From NCBI RefSeq assembly GCF_958979055.1, contig NC_084886.1:2437001-2501000 (forward strand): a DNA stretch of 64,000 bases, written 5' to 3'. Origin of the DNA: Alnus glutinosa. Lineage: Eukaryota > Streptophyta > Magnoliopsida > Fagales > Betulaceae. A program made the translations under genes and the position numbers. The notes beneath the pieces were generated by a model. It saw only the letters and a program-made list of their open reading frames with translations. It did not search any database and had not been told where the DNA came from. Below are positions 11,413 to 24,700 of the stretch, in pieces. The first letter of the stretch is position 1. Each line of letters begins with the position of its first letter.

Positions 11413-12842
11413 CAATAAAATATGAGATTTATTTTTCTTTTCCAAATGAAGTAATACATTCTCCTTATAGAATTACTCTTTCAAATGAAAATGAATTATC
11501 ATATGCATCGAGGGGATGCATCATACATATACTAACGTAATGATGTCGATATTGACAGATTGTGTTAAAATAAGGAGCACTAGAATTGGATTCCCTAATC
11601 CGAGTGTGGTTTCCTAAATTTAGTTAAGACTTCCAAAAAGTGACCTGCATTGACTTTCCTTCAACTTTCCTAAAATGATATTGACCTACAATTTCTCCTC
11701 ATATTTAGGGGCATTGTAGCTCCTCAATTTAAATATTATTTAATGTAAATAATTTTTTTTTTCCACAAAAGTTCTTTCTTTCCCAATCTCTCTCTTTCAG
11801 GGCACACCAATCTACCTCCCAGTCCCAAACTCCTCTTCTCCTCTTCATTTCTCTCAGGTCAAAAATAGCCATCTAATTCCTTACTGACGTTGATGAAATA
11901 TCTGTAAAGAAAAAAGACCACTTAATCTGCAATCATTCTTCGTCCCTGATGTAAAACAAAAGGGGAGTGCAAGGCACTCTACTAATAAATTCTTTTTCTT
12001 TTGAGTTCTTTCTTAATTTAGTTCACTTTTTGACGTTTAAGCCTTCCTTAATTTTCACGACTTTCCACATTTACGCAATTTGATCAATAAATATATCACT
12101 TTTATTGCTTCCGTTACGTCAATCCCGATTTAAATTTTAAAGTAAAATAACAATAATCTTTGTACCAATTCGATCAAGGTCTTGACTCTTGAGGTATCAA
12201 TTTGCATGCATAGAGATTATGAACAAATTTTCATCAAGAAAGCATTTCACGAACTCCTTTGCCAAAAAAAAAAAAAAAAAAAAAAAAAGTTATAAAAATT
12301 CATATAATTAATAAAATTCTAAATCCTTTGAACATATTTGGACCGAGTATTCTGAACTCTTGACTCTTGACTCTTTGACTCTTCACCAGAATGGAAAAAG
12401 AAAAAAAAGAAAAGGAAAGGAAAATCTCAATTCGAAACCATAAAACGACACCGCAGCATCGATCCCTGTGTTACCTGCAAAAAGTTTCCGTTTTTCACCG
12501 TTGCCTACTTGGCTTGCGTTAGCTCTGGACAGACAACGGTCGCGTCTAACACGTACCAACAACAAAAGAACAGTAACGCCTCCGCTCTGTGCAGATTTTT
12601 AATCCCAAGCCTCCAAAGTCGTCCGATTTGAATCGAACCCAAATCGCGATCTCTCCGATCACCGTTGGTTCTACGGAGAAAAACGGCGCTGTTTTCCTCG
12701 TTCACAGCTCAAATACACCCCCAATCTATCAGCATCAATTCCTAGGGTTTCGTTTTCTAGATTCACTGCGCTGGCATCGAATCCTTGATTTTCAGATCTG
12801 GTTTTGGTTGAGGAGGGCGCAATTCGATTATGAGCGATTGAA
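11413..12842. other. intergenic and TNO1-like 5' region
   Basis: No gene seen before the TNO1-like start. It contains an A-run at 12265-12288 and, from about 12440, GC-richer sequence fitting the 5' UTR and promoter of the TNO1-like gene. Confidence 0.45.
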
Positions 12843-15800
12843 ATGGCTGAGAACCAGAGCTCAGAGCAAGTACTGCAAGATTCTGGGTCCGAGAGCAACT
12901 CGGATCCTACTGAAGCATTGGATTCGGAGCATAACCATGCAGTCTGGGTACCCGAAGGACAAAACGGGCACGTCCATTCACCGTTTGACCAGGTAAACCT
13001 AGTTAGTCAGCGAAATTAGTAGCGAAGATTGAAGTTTCTCAATCTCATATGCTTGGTGGCGCACCAATTTGCAGGAATCAGAATCCTCGCCGCCGATGGA
13101 GGATCAGGTCGAGCACGATGTCGGGGATGCGTTGAAAGAGGACATGTTCGTTGACTGCCCAGACGAGTTGGCTGTGGCGAATGCTGATCATAGGGAAGCA
13201 ACAGTGGCGATGGGGACCGAAGAGGGTTCTGAGGAGCAGAACGGCGTGGACGAGAGTGGAGCTCATGAAAGCATTGCAAAGGAATACATGGTAAAAGATT
13301 AATTCCTTTGAGAGAGAATCAAAATTTGGGATTTGGGTTTTTGGTATTGATTGTTCTTGTTGTTGATTGCAGGAAGAGAAGGAGTTGTTTGCTAGAGAGG
13401 TTGCTGGGCTTCATCACCAGCTTAAATTGTTGCTGGGTGAGGAAGATGGTTTTGTGGGTGATGCTCCTTTGCTTGAAATGGTGAAGGACTGCTCAGAGTT
13501 TGTGAGAACTGTCTCGGAAGAGCGGTTGCGGAATGAGGTGAAGATGAGAGAGCTTCATGCTGAGATTGAAGGTCTCAATGCAAGGGTTAGTGAGCTTTCA
13601 ATGTCAAATGATGTCGTAGCGTCTTACTTGGGCTCGGCTCGGAATGAAAAAGATCAGGGCATCGAGGAAGTTGTGAACAGGATGTTGGATGCTCTAGGCT
13701 TGGTAGGTTGTCAAGAAGAAGCATTTGATGGTTATGGTAGTGGGAAGATAATTCAGGTTGAGAAAAGCACCTTGTTGTTAATTGACAGAGTAGGACAACT
13801 AGAAGATGAAAATAGGAAATTGGTGGAACAAATTGAGAAAGACAAAGAAATGGTTGAAAGGGTGAATGCGAAACTTGCGAACACGAAAATGGAACTTGAG
13901 CAGGAGAAGGTTAGATGTGCTAATACCAAAGAGAAGCTAACTATGGCTGTGACAAAAGGGAAGGCATTGGTACAGCATAGGGACTCATTGAAGCAGTCTC
14001 TGGCTGAGAAAATAAGTGAGCTCGAGAAATGTTTAAGTGAATTGCGAGAGAAGTCAAGTGCATTGGAGGCTGCTGAACTAGGTAAGGGGGAGTTGGTCAG
14101 AAGTCAAAATTTGGTGGCGTATCTGCAGGAAACCCTATTGCAAAGGGATTCCATTCTCGAAATGGTTGAAGAAATTTTGTCTCAAACCGGTGTACCTGAG
14201 GAACTTCAATCAATGGATATCATTGAGAGATTTAGATGGCTTGTGGAAGAGAGAAATGTCCTGAAGGGTGTTTCACTGGAATTCCAAAACTTGAAAGATG
14301 TTTTTTCCTCAATTGATCTACCGGAAACTGTTTCATCATCTGACTTGGAAGCTCGAGTGGGTTGGCTTAAGGAATCATTTTACCGGGCCAAGGATGAAAT
14401 AAATACTTTGCAGGATGAAATTGCTAAATCAAGGGAAGCTGCTCATAAGGAGATTGACCGTCTAAGTGCTTCACTTTCGGCAGCATTACAGGAGAGGGAT
14501 TATCTTCAAACAGAGTTGTCTGATATGATGAGCAAATACGAAAAGATTGTTGAAAAAGAGCATCAAGTTTTGTTAGAGAAGAACAGCTTAAGTGCTTCAC
14601 TTTCGGCAGAATTAGAGGAAAAGGATTCACTTCGAACGGAGTTGTCTGATATGATGAGCAAATACGAAAAGATTGTTGAGAAAGAGCTACAAGTTTCAAT
14701 GGAGAAGGATCAGATAGTGAGTATGTTACTTGAGGTTTCTGGAATCGAAATGGGTAATGACGGGGTCTATCAGACCTCCTCTGACCATTCTGCGATCATT
14801 CAAAGATGCTTTGAGAAGATAAAAGAACAGAGCAGTGCCTCTTCAGATTCTTCCCATGTTAACGAAGAATTGTTTGAAAGAGCTCTAAGTCATTTGTATG
14901 TAAGGGATCAAGAGTTGATGCTGTGTGACACATTACTTGAAGAAGAGATGATGCTGAGGTCAGAGGTGGATAAGCTGTCGAATGAGTTAAAGTTGGTATA
15001 TGAAGAACTTGTAGCTTTGAAAGAGGAACAGGGCTCTCTACAGAAAGATCTTGGAAAGTCAGAAGAGAAGTCTACTCTCCTGAGGGAGAAGTTATCCATG
15101 GCAGTTAAGAAAGGTAAGGGACTAGTTCAAGATCGGGAGAACTTGAAAAACCTTCTGGAGGAAAAGAACTCAGAAATCGAGAAGTTCAAGCTTGAGTTAC
15201 AGCAGCAAGAATCTGCAGTTGCTGACTGCAGGGACCAGATCAACAGATTGTCTACTGATGTAGAGCGCATCCCAGAGTTGGAGGCTGATCTTGTTGCTAT
15301 GAAAGATCAACGGGATCAACTTGAGCAATTCTTATTGGAGAGAAATAAATCGCTTCAGAGAGTGGTTGAATCTATTGAGGGCATTGTTCTTCCTGTTGAA
15401 TCAGTTTTTGAAGACCCAGTAGGAAAGGTGAACTGGCTTTCTGGGTACGTTAATGAATGCCTGGATGCTAAGACATGTGCAGAGCAAGAGTTAGGGAAGG
15501 TAAAAGAGAATGCTAGTACTCTGGCTAGTAAGCTGGCAGAAGCCCAAGCAGCTGTGAGATCGCTGGAAGATGCTTTGTCAGATGCAGAGAATAATATTTC
15601 TCGACTTGCTGAAGAAAAAAGGGAAATAGAAGTTGGTAAGACAAATGATGAACAAGACTTAAAGAAAGCAATAGAAGAAGCCCAAGCAACTGTGAGATCG
15701 CTGGAAGATGCTTTGTCAGTTGCAGAGAATAATATTTCCCGACTTGCTGAAGAAAAAAGGGAAATAGAAGTTGGCAAGACAAATGATGAACAAGACTTAA

Positions 15801-18800
15801 AGAAAGCAATAGAAGAAGCCCAAGCAACTGTGAGATCGCTGGAAGATGCTTTGTCAGTTGCAGAGAATAATATTTCCCGACTTGCTGAAGAAAAAAGGGA
15901 AATAGAAGTTGGTAAGACAAATGTTGAACAAGAGTTACAGAAAGCAATAGAAGAAGCTTGTTCCCAGACTAGCAAGTTTGTTGAGGCTTGTGCAGCTACG
16001 AAGTCACTTGAAGAGGCGTTGTCTCTAGCAGAAAATAATGTGTCTGTGCTCTTCAAAGAGAGAGAAGAGGCTCAAGTAAGTAGAGCTGATGCAGAGATGG
16101 AGCTAGAGAAAGAGAAAGAGGAAGTTGCTATTCAGACCAGCAAACTAACAGAAGCCTACAAAACTATAAAGTCACTTGAAGATTCACTATCTCAGGTAGA
16201 GACCAATGTTGCTTTGCTGACTGAGCAAAATAATGGTTTACAAGTGGGTAGAACCAATTTAGAGAATGAGCTAAAGAAGCTGCGAGAGGAAGCTGGGTCC
16301 CAGGCTGACAAGCTTGTAGATGCATATGCAACTATAAAATCACTGGAAGATACGCTGTTGAGGGCAGAGAATGATATTTCGGTACTTGAAGGTGCAAAGA
16401 AAAATGCTGAAGAGGAGGTCTTGTCACTTAATTCCAAGTTAAGTGCAGCCCTGGAAGAGTTGGCTGGAACCAGTGGCAGCTTAGAGAGCAGATCTGTAGA
16501 GCTCGCTGGACACTATAATGATCTTCAAGTAATTATGAAAGATGACACTCTGTTATCCAAAGCGAAAGAATGCTTCGAGAAGAAATTTGAGAGCTTGAAA
16601 AATATGGATCTCATTCTTAAAAACATAAGGGACCGTTTCGTTGACATGGATTTAGAAGAGCTGCAAAGTCAGCATTTCATGGAGGTAAAATATTACGTAT
16701 ATATGGTTTTCAATCTTGTTAAATGCACACTTCTCTTTTTATTGGTAAGTTATATATGCACAGGGGGTTTGAATTCACGATCTTTCCATCCATCCCATTC
16801 TTATGGGGGATGCTATTTTGCTGGATCTCCATGTGTATGGATTTAGCTTTTGCTTTTTTGTACCTCGATTCTGGATTACTAATTGTTTTCACTTGTAATC
16901 ATTCTGAGTGCATCATTTTTTATACGCCAATCAGTCTGGTCTTTTTGGAATTGTTATCATTGACAAATCATCTTCATTTGTAATAATGATTCTAAATGAA
17001 AAAAGAATATGCCAATGTTTTGAAATATGTATGCACAAGAAGATCCACTTGAGTGTTTTTGAGAACAGAGGGCAATTTCGTAGGTTTATGTTCTTTGTTA
17101 GTTCTTGGGGATCTCTCTTGCTTGCTTGCTCACTTTCTTTTTCTATGCAGAACACAAAATAATTTAAATCTTCTTGGTTCCTCCTAGATAATCTTTTCCA
17201 GCGTTTCTCTGATTACCTTGTTTTTCTCATTCCAGGATAATTCATATGTTACGAAACCTTTCTCAGATAACCTTGACAATAATATTGTTAATGTTGAAAT
17301 CGATAACAGCTGGGTTAGTGCTTCAAGTGGTGATAATATATCTTCACATTTTAGAAAGTCTGTGGAAGGATTCCAGTTGAAGAACAAATTTCTTGCTGAT
17401 AAGTTTGAAGGTTTCTCATCTTTAGTGGATGAGTTTATTGCAGCTTTGTTGAGAAAATTACAGGCAGTAGAGGATGGAGCAGTAGTTATAGTTGAGCACA
17501 TTGAATCTTTGAAACAAAAAACAAAGAATCTAGAAATGTATAAACAGGAACAGGAGACTACTATAAGCATGTTAGAAGATGATGTTAAGACTTTATTGTC
17601 TGTTTGTACCGATGCTACAAGAGGACTTAGCTATGTTCCTGAGCCTGAGAGTTTGAACCATAGTTTGTTCCTGGAAATGAGAGAAAGTGATAGAGGTGCC
17701 ACAATAGTGCAGCAGCAAGGGGTTGATGGCAGAAAACATCTTGAAGCTGCAGACAAGTTGTTATTTGCTACTAGAAAAGTTCAAGCTCTGATTAAACAGT
17801 TTGAGAGCACAAGTAATAAGGCAGCTGCTACAATTGAAGAATTGCAGAATAAATTGAAGGAAAGCAGAAAAGGTTTTGAAAAAGCTGTGGAAGAAAAGGA
17901 TCTAAACCAAAATATGGTTTCCAAGTTGGAGACTGATGTAGAAGCATTACAAAATTCATGCAGTGAGCTGAGGCTTAAACTAGAGGATTATCAAACCAAA
18001 GAGGACAAGTTGAAGGAAAGAGAGGCGGAAGTTTCCTCTTTGTACAATACTTTGTCAATGAAAGAACAAGGTAAACATCTTTGATTGGATCTTGCTGCAC
18101 AAATCTATTTCGGTTAATATTTTTTTCTGTCAGTTTTCTTCTGATTTTTTTTTTATATATTTGTTGTTTCAGAGGCAGAAGTCCCCCTCCTGTCAGCATC
18201 ACAAGTGAAAACACTCTTTGACAAAATTAAAGAAATTGAAATCCCTATAGCAGAGTCAGAAGTAGGAGATGTGGAGCCCCATAATTCAGCTCATGTAAAG
18301 AAGCTCTTTAACATCATTGATAGTGTTACTGAATTGTGGCAACAAGTAAACTTATTATCTCATGACAAAGAAGAGCTAGAGTCGACCCTTACAACACAGG
18401 TTCTTGAAATTGAGCATCTGGAGGAGGAAGTTGAAAAACACATTAGAGGCAAAGAAGATTCTGAAAAAATGAAGAATGAATTGTCTGAGCTCACATTTGG
18501 TTTGGAGAACATTATAGGTATGTTCAGAGGTAGAGATCTAGAGGACCAAAAATTTGCTGGAGTGAAGGGACTTTTGTCGGTTTTAGAAAAGCAGGTCATG
18601 GACATGCTTTTGGAATCTGAAAATTCAAAATCAAAAGCTCAGGAACTTGGCACAGAGTTGCTCGCAAGCCAAAAGGCTGTAGATGAATTGTCAATCAAAG
18701 TTAAATTACTTGAAGATTCAGTTCAAGGTAGGAGTGCTCAACCAGAGATTGTTCAGGAAAGGAACATCTTTGAAGCACCGTCATTGCCTATGGGGTCAGA

Positions 18801-19735
18801 GATATCTGAAATTGAAGATGTGGTAAATATATTATATTATTTCCCATTATTCTTCAATGCTCTCTCTCTCTCTGTCTCTCTGTCTCTCTCTCTCTCTATG
18901 TCAGATATTAAATGAACAAAGATGCACTTAAGGCAGAGCAATGCTATGGATGTATCATCTTATGCTTGTCGTTTTGGTGAATCAGAACTTTGCAAAATAT
19001 AGAGAAGATGCATGTGTAAGTTATATTGCTTTCCAATGGTTGTGCAGGGCTCAGTTGGACAGAATTCAGTATCTCCTGTCCCCCCAGCTGCTCATGTGCG
19101 AACTCTGAGAAAGGGTTCAACTGACCACCTGGCAATCAACATTGACTCAGAATCTGAACGTTTGATCAACAATGAGGGAACTGATGAGGACAAAGGTTTG
19201 CCTTCTTTATAACCCTCATCCAAATATAAGTTTTAAAAGCTCAGAAAGCTTATGTCTTTTTTTTTTCTTCCCCGTTTTTCAGGTCATGTATTCAAGTCTC
19301 TGAACACATCAGGTCTCATTCCAAAACAAGGAAAGTTGATGGCAGATCGAATTGATGGAATTTGGTAATGTGCCATATTATCTGTTTAAGTTTGTTAGTG
19401 AGGAAATTGAAACCCTTCTTCCATTCTGCTTGGCTGTGTTTTTTTATTAGATTCTATGGAAACATTGCCTAGGAAAGATAAACCCTAACAAGTGCTAAGA
19501 TTGTAAGGCCTGAGATTCAAGTAATTATCCTTTTGGTAGCAGATTCAACCAATGCCTCGCATCACCTCTCCATTAATTGTGTTGAAGCCTAATTTCATAA
19601 ACCCTAAGTTGCTTTTTAATCTATGCATGCAGGGTTTCTGGTGGTCGAGTTTTGATGAGTCGTCCCCGAGCAAGGCTAGGCCTTGTAGCTTATTGCCTCC
19701 TCTTGCATATTTGGCTTTTGGGAACCATTTTGTAG
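12843..19735 (+). CDS. TNO1-like: TNO1-like trans-Golgi coiled-coil tail-anchored protein
   Basis: Eight exons: 12843-12992, 13075-13290, 13373-16684, 17236-18070, 18173-18822, 19048-19195, 19283-19364 and 19633-19735. All junctions are GT-AG and phases close exactly, giving 1,831 codons plus stop. The N-terminal 120 residues are acidic and non-helical. Most of the rest is heptad-rich coiled coil (Leu/Glu/Lys with LEDALSxAENNIS-type units). The last 19 residues, LGLVAYCLLLHIWLLGTIL, form a single membrane anchor after a basic SRPRAR. This size and layout match Arabidopsis TNO1 (At1g24460), which binds the syntaxin SYP41 at the trans-Golgi network and aids vacuolar trafficking and salt tolerance. 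Function here is by homology. Two internal tandem expansions are listed separately. No defects seen. Confidence 0.88.
14465..14716 (+). repeat. 42-codon tandem repeat inside TNO1-like exon 3
   Basis: Two in-frame 126-bp units share LSASLSA(A/E)L and TELSDMMSKYEKIVEKE (residues about 487-570). The second half of each unit is nearly identical at DNA level, so the duplication is fairly recent. It preserves heptad phase (42 = 6 x 7). Confidence 0.85.
15541..15954 (+). repeat. 46-codon tandem triplication inside TNO1-like exon 3
   Basis: Three 138-bp units (starting about 15541, 15679 and 15817) encode EAQA(A/T)VRSLEDALS(D/V)AENN, then ISRLAEEKREIEVGKTN, with only a few base differences. More diverged relatives of the unit follow to about 16440 (SLEEALSLAENNVS, SLEDSLSQVETNV, SLEDTLLRAENDIS), so the whole region grew by unit duplication. 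Confidence 0.9.
18858..18900. repeat. (CT)n microsatellite in TNO1-like intron 5
   Basis: CTCTCT and TCTGTC runs just after the exon 5 donor. Intronic, likely polymorphic. Confidence 0.7.
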
Positions 19736-20192
19736 CGAAGTCTGTGATCGTCTCTACGCTGGACCACACCACAACATTTATCCTTTGCCTCCGCAAATTG
19801 TATCATAGGGTAGTCATTTTTTCCCCATTCTTTATGACCGGTTAACATGTTTATATACATGGTTCCATCACCATAATGGTTCTCTGCAATCATTTTTTAG
19901 GGTTCCAGGGAATCCAAGCCTTGTAGCTTGAATAGAATGTGCCCACTTCAATTACTTCTTTTGTTCCGTTGGAATTTTGAGCTGTGGTACAGTAGATGAA
20001 CATGAAATCCAAGTAGTAACATACATTTTATTCTAAATAAACTAGTTTGCATTCTTTTTTAATACATGCCGTTTAATGGACTAAATTAGAAGAAATTCTT
20101 TCAACCCAATTTGGACTGAAATTTTGTCCATTATTTACAACTTCTTTGTTGATTGAATAAAAAATTATACTTGTCCATAGTTCCAACAAGCC

Positions 20193-20195
<3 letters not shown>
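19736..20195. other. 3' flank of the TNO1-like gene
   Basis: Probably the 3' UTR and terminator region. No separate gene: open frames on the opposite strand are shadows of exon 8 and its flank. Confidence 0.4.

Positions 20196-20270
<75 letters not shown>
20196..20270. repeat. (TA)n microsatellite, about 37 units
   Basis: A pure TA/AT run of about 75 bp directly abutting the MITE at 20271. Apparent reading frames of Tyr-Ile repeats here are artefacts. Confidence 0.95.
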
Positions 20271-20273
<3 letters not shown>

Positions 20274-20472
20274 ACGTTGCCACTCCATGACACAATTATT
20301 GACATAACTATTGACTTTTATTTTTTTATTAAACAAAAAACCACAAAACCATAGAAATGAGTTGGGGGTCTGGTTTTATGTCTCTTTTTTTTAAAAAAAA
20401 AAATAATAATAATAATAAAAAGAACCAAAAAAAGTTAATTGTTGTGTCTTTAGGTGGTAAAATATCATTTCT
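20271..20472. mobile_element. MITE-like foldback related to 1781-1982
   Basis: The left end GATACGTTGCCACTCCATGA then CACAATTATTGAC pairs imperfectly with the right end GTTAATTGTTGTGTC then TTTAGGTGGTAAAATATC. Size and the TGACACAA core resemble the foldback at 1781. TA repeats lie on both sides, so the target site was probably a TA tract. Confidence 0.6.
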
Positions 20473-20483
<11 letters not shown>

Positions 20484-20507
<24 letters not shown>

Positions 20508-20674
20508 GTGAAACTCCTTCATCTCCTAACATTCCCTTATGCATTTATTTTTCAAATCTATTAATGGATCTATAGGACACATCGTAGATGGAAATGAATG
20601 GAAGAATGCTAGGAGACGGAAGAATATCATTTCTCATATATATATATATATAGATATATATATATATATATATG
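20484..20674. repeat. small foldback between TA/GA microsatellites
   Basis: CATCTCCTAACATTCC near 20519 pairs with GGAAGAATGCTAGGAGACGG near 20600-20619. It lies between a TA-GA run (20474-20507) and a TA run (20637-20674). Possibly a second small MITE nested in the same AT-rich site. Confidence 0.5.
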
Positions 20675-20930
20675 CGTCTATATGTACGTATTATTTTGGA
20701 CTTAATTTTGAATGTAAGCATATCTTATACTATGCCAATTAACAAATTTTTCCTTTCCTATATTGCATTGGACCAATTAAGGCCATGTTAACAACTGAAT
20801 CATCAATTTTAATCCCCATTGATTCATTTTGAATGCTGAACAAATTGTAAAATCGAGATTAATTTTAGAATATGTTTCAAAGTTACTGACTTTGCTAGGA
20901 GGAAAAGTATGGAGGATGATTATCTTAGAC

Positions 20931-21218
20931 TGCGTTTGGTCCTCCGATTTCACATGCCAAATGAACATTTTAAAACAAAATTGTAGTGTTTGAAAAAAAA
21001 AAAAATTCTACATTTTTGTGTAATAGGTAAGACTATAAGACGGTGCACTTTTAAAAATGCATTTCTAAAGTCGTTTAAAACATTTTTTTTTTTGAATAAA
21101 AAATTTTACGAAACACTTAACTACATTTTTAAAATTTTTATTTTTATTAACTAAGTTTCAAAATCACTATTTTTTCAATCTAAACATTTTTAAATTGTTA
21201 AATCAAACGAACACGTAG
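20931..21218. mobile_element. hAT-type MITE-like element (degenerate)
   Basis: The left end CTGCGTTTGG(T)CC..CGATTT and the right end AAATCAAACGAACACGTAG form the inverted GCGTTTGG/CCAAACGC-type ends common to plant hAT-like MITEs. The interior is rich in AAATTTT(T)AAAAT. No clear target duplication. Confidence 0.5.
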
Positions 21219-21700
21219 AATAATAAGTAATAACCATGAGCCAATGTGTGACAATGTGGACTGGATTTAAAAAGGAAAAAAAATAAAATAAATTACTGAT
21301 ATAATAATAATAAAAAAGGAAAAAAAAAATAAATTAAAGGCTCTTGTACCAGACGGCAGGCGAATTTCCAAAACTACCCTCCGAACGGCCCACGTGGCGA
21401 AAGCTCAAAACCTAGAGAGAATACTGATAAAAACGGTAAAATAAACGGTAGGTTGAAACTGTTTTTTCCATTCCATCAGAGACTCAGAGTTCAGTTTCTC
21501 ATTCATCAGCCATTTCTTGGGGTGTCTGTCTTTCCAGTTTCACATCCGAAAGAACACCAAAAGCTGCAATCTTCCCCAACGGAACCGAAAAAGTTGGGGT
21601 TTCATTCTCTGATTTCCTCAGTTGCTTTGCTGGAGAACTAGTTGGAATATAGCAGACATCAGCGTTGCACCCCGTTTGGAATTTGACGCTGTTATCTAGA

Positions 21701-24700
21701 ATGGGTTTGCTCTCTACGAACTGTTGGTGGACCAGAACAAACGATGTCTCTACAACCCTCTTACCCTGCAGGAATTCTACTTTCATTGGTCGGTTTACTC
21801 TAACTCCTTGATTATATGTCACTTTCTCTCGTTTTATTAGTTTTTGCTCTTCACCCGCTAGCATATATATCAAACAAGAAATATAAAATGGCAGTTATCC
21901 TTGCTTCTTCGTTGATTTTGGTCTATGCAATTTAAGTTGAACCTGTCATCGCTTCTCATAAAGCTTCAATTTGATGTTTGTGCGACTAAGAGCAAGAGGG
22001 TACATGTTGGGCACGGTGTTTAATTTGATGTTTGTAAGTCAAATGTTGTTTTATTATTAGTTTCTTTTTGTTGCTTTACGTTAGGTATTAGAATAAAACT
22101 GCAGCCTCGTGATTCAATTCTGTCATAACATTCCATGCTAAAGTTACAATCTTGATGTCAAGCTGCCCGACCCATCTAAATTGCATTGACATATTCCTAG
22201 CAGAGAAGCTCTATTTCTAGTCTTGCGATGTTTCATTCTCTGTTAATTATGAAATTGTTATTTGTTAAGGGCTCAACTCTTGTATGATTGTTCAAATGTG
22301 ATTACATATTATCAGGCGGGAAGTTCATTTACATCTATGATGCGCAGAAGGTTTTACCTGCTAAATTTTGCAGTGTGAGATTCTCAAAATTTGTTATTTG
22401 ATCTCTAATTCTGAGAAAAATACTATAGTTTTTGTTTTACATTATCTAACACTAATATACTTGTTTTTGCAGGGTTTAAGATTAAACACAAGGGCTTTTG
22501 CGAGTCGGAAATCAGTGAAGAAATTGAGAAGAGATGGACAACCACCTAAAAGTGTAGTAGATAGTCCTCCCACAAAACATAACTATATTCAAGATGACAA
22601 CATGGTTGACTCTTTTGAAGATTCAGCTTCCCCGAATTCTGCCACCATACCTTCCAGGAGTACAGTGCTTCAGGCATGCACTGTCACTTCCGGACTGATA
22701 GCAGGGTTGGGTATGATAATTCGACAGGTAGGCTTACTACCTTCGGCATTCTACTATATTTTTGTCTTTAAGAGTTATTTTTCCTGGGTTCTTAATGACC
22801 ACATAGTCGTTCTTACATCCTTTCCCTCCATTCTAGTTTCTCATCATGTGTGAATTTGATTGTATTTTTCACTTCCTCCTCTATTACCTGTAGATTTTTC
22901 CATTTTTCTTTATTTGGAAAAAAAATAAAAAATAAAAATTGTGAGCCAAGTTTGGAAGTTGAAGCTGGATCACATTTTTAATTCTGTGATGATCTAAACA
23001 TTCAACAGCTAGTTCCCCTTTTCTTCATCATGCTGCGTGTGACAAGGAATGCATCCTTGTATCTGGTTAGATTGTGTTAGTAATGTACCATTATATTGTC
23101 CGATAGCAATCAGGGTCCATATGACTCTGCTTCTATTGACTATAACTATTTAAGTTCAGCACACACTGAACATCAGTGATAAAAATTGAATTATGAATTA
23201 AAGCTTTGTTACTTAGGCCTGAGTTCTTGGTTTTAGCCAGGACTCCTCACTTTGGTTGAAAAGAATACTCTCAATTTCAATATGAAAGAAAAAAAAAAAA
23301 AATTATGGGCAAAATTATGCTTAATATGGTCAATAATCTGTGTTTTAAATGTTGTTCCATAACTGCAACTTGCAGGTATCTCATGTTGCTTCAGTGGAAG
23401 GATTGCCGATCCTTGACTGCTCCACAGAAGTATCATGTATACATTTTGTTTCCACTTCTATTGCAAATTTGTCATTGAAAACTTTACTATTGTTCTCCTT
23501 GTGAGAATATTGTTTCCTTTGCAGAATGCATAGACGATTTACTTTGACAAGACACATTTAGAAAACTGAGCAAATAGGACCGGGGTAGTCATCTAATATG
23601 TAGACTTGTCCTGAAACATTAGAAGCATTTGTGGGATTGCACATGTCAATGCTTAGAAAAAGAAAAATGGTACAGGCCCTTCGCAATGTGATACTTCGCC
23701 TTAGAGCTTTACCAAGGGAAAATTATTGAGTGATGATAATAATGTTAGAATGTGTGCTACGTAAATGGCAAGGACTAGAAGGCTGGAAAATGGTTCTTTG
23801 TCCATATTTCGACATCAGAGAAGGATCAGGGAGGCTGCTCGTTGCCTTAATTTTACATATTGATAAACTTATGCTCGTTCGTATTACTGTTGGTTTTCAC
23901 TGCATATGCCTATGCCTCTGATATCTGACTTCCTCATCTTAACCTGAAGTACTGCTACCTATGACAAGATCATCAGCCACCCCTAAGGACCTGGCTTATG
24001 CATAATAGGGTGGAGTGGAAGTGTGGCAGGTTTAGGTTCCAATCTTGCTTAGCAAAACATGAATAAATAAGTTGAAAAAACAATAAAGACGGTAGAAATT
24101 GAAAAGTGATGAAGGATGTCTATTGCTTACCAATAGTCAGGTTAAGGTTAAATGCAGCGCAACTAAAGTTGCCCATGGATGCAGGTTTTTTTTTGGGACT
24201 TTCATTTTGCTTATACTCATTCAATCATCCTCTAATGGGACAATGGAATAGCTGATACCAAATGCAAATCAAGTCTTTCGCTTTATTTGTCTAGAGTTTG
24301 AAAGCACAACTACGCTTTTTCATGGATCTGGAAAATAATCTTGGGATCTGATTTTCAAAATAAATAATACTAGATAATCAAAATGCGCACATTTTTAAAA
24401 TCGTCAAACAAGACAATATATATGTATATATATTGAAATAGAGATTACCCAGATTGTTTATTGAAAAATGTTCTCCTGATAGGTAAATAGTGTGAACAAT
24501 GTCATTGTGATGTGGAATCACCTTTCCAGTATTTGAGATTTCATATGCTTCATTTTTGGCTCTTATCTGGCAGACTGGAATTAGATGTTTCATTACTTTA
24601 AAGAGTGTCATCTTTTTGTTGTTTACAGTTGGTTTTGAGATGTGGCATCTTGAGTTGATTACAGGATTAGTTATACTGATATCGTCTTGCCGATATCTAC

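Noticed and set aside
15355-16056. Minus-strand open frame of 233 codons opposite TNO1-like exon 3, with a second one at 15525-15947
   Set aside because: It is the antisense of the coiled-coil repeat; Ser/Phe-rich composition follows from the Glu/Lys codons on the other strand. No family match.
20073-20336. Reading frames made of Tyr-Ile repeats
   Set aside because: They are translations of the TA microsatellite.
21499-21873. Minus-strand open frame of 124 codons opposite the CPBP 5' region
   Set aside because: No recognisable domain, and it overlaps the probable promoter and first exon of the plus-strand gene.
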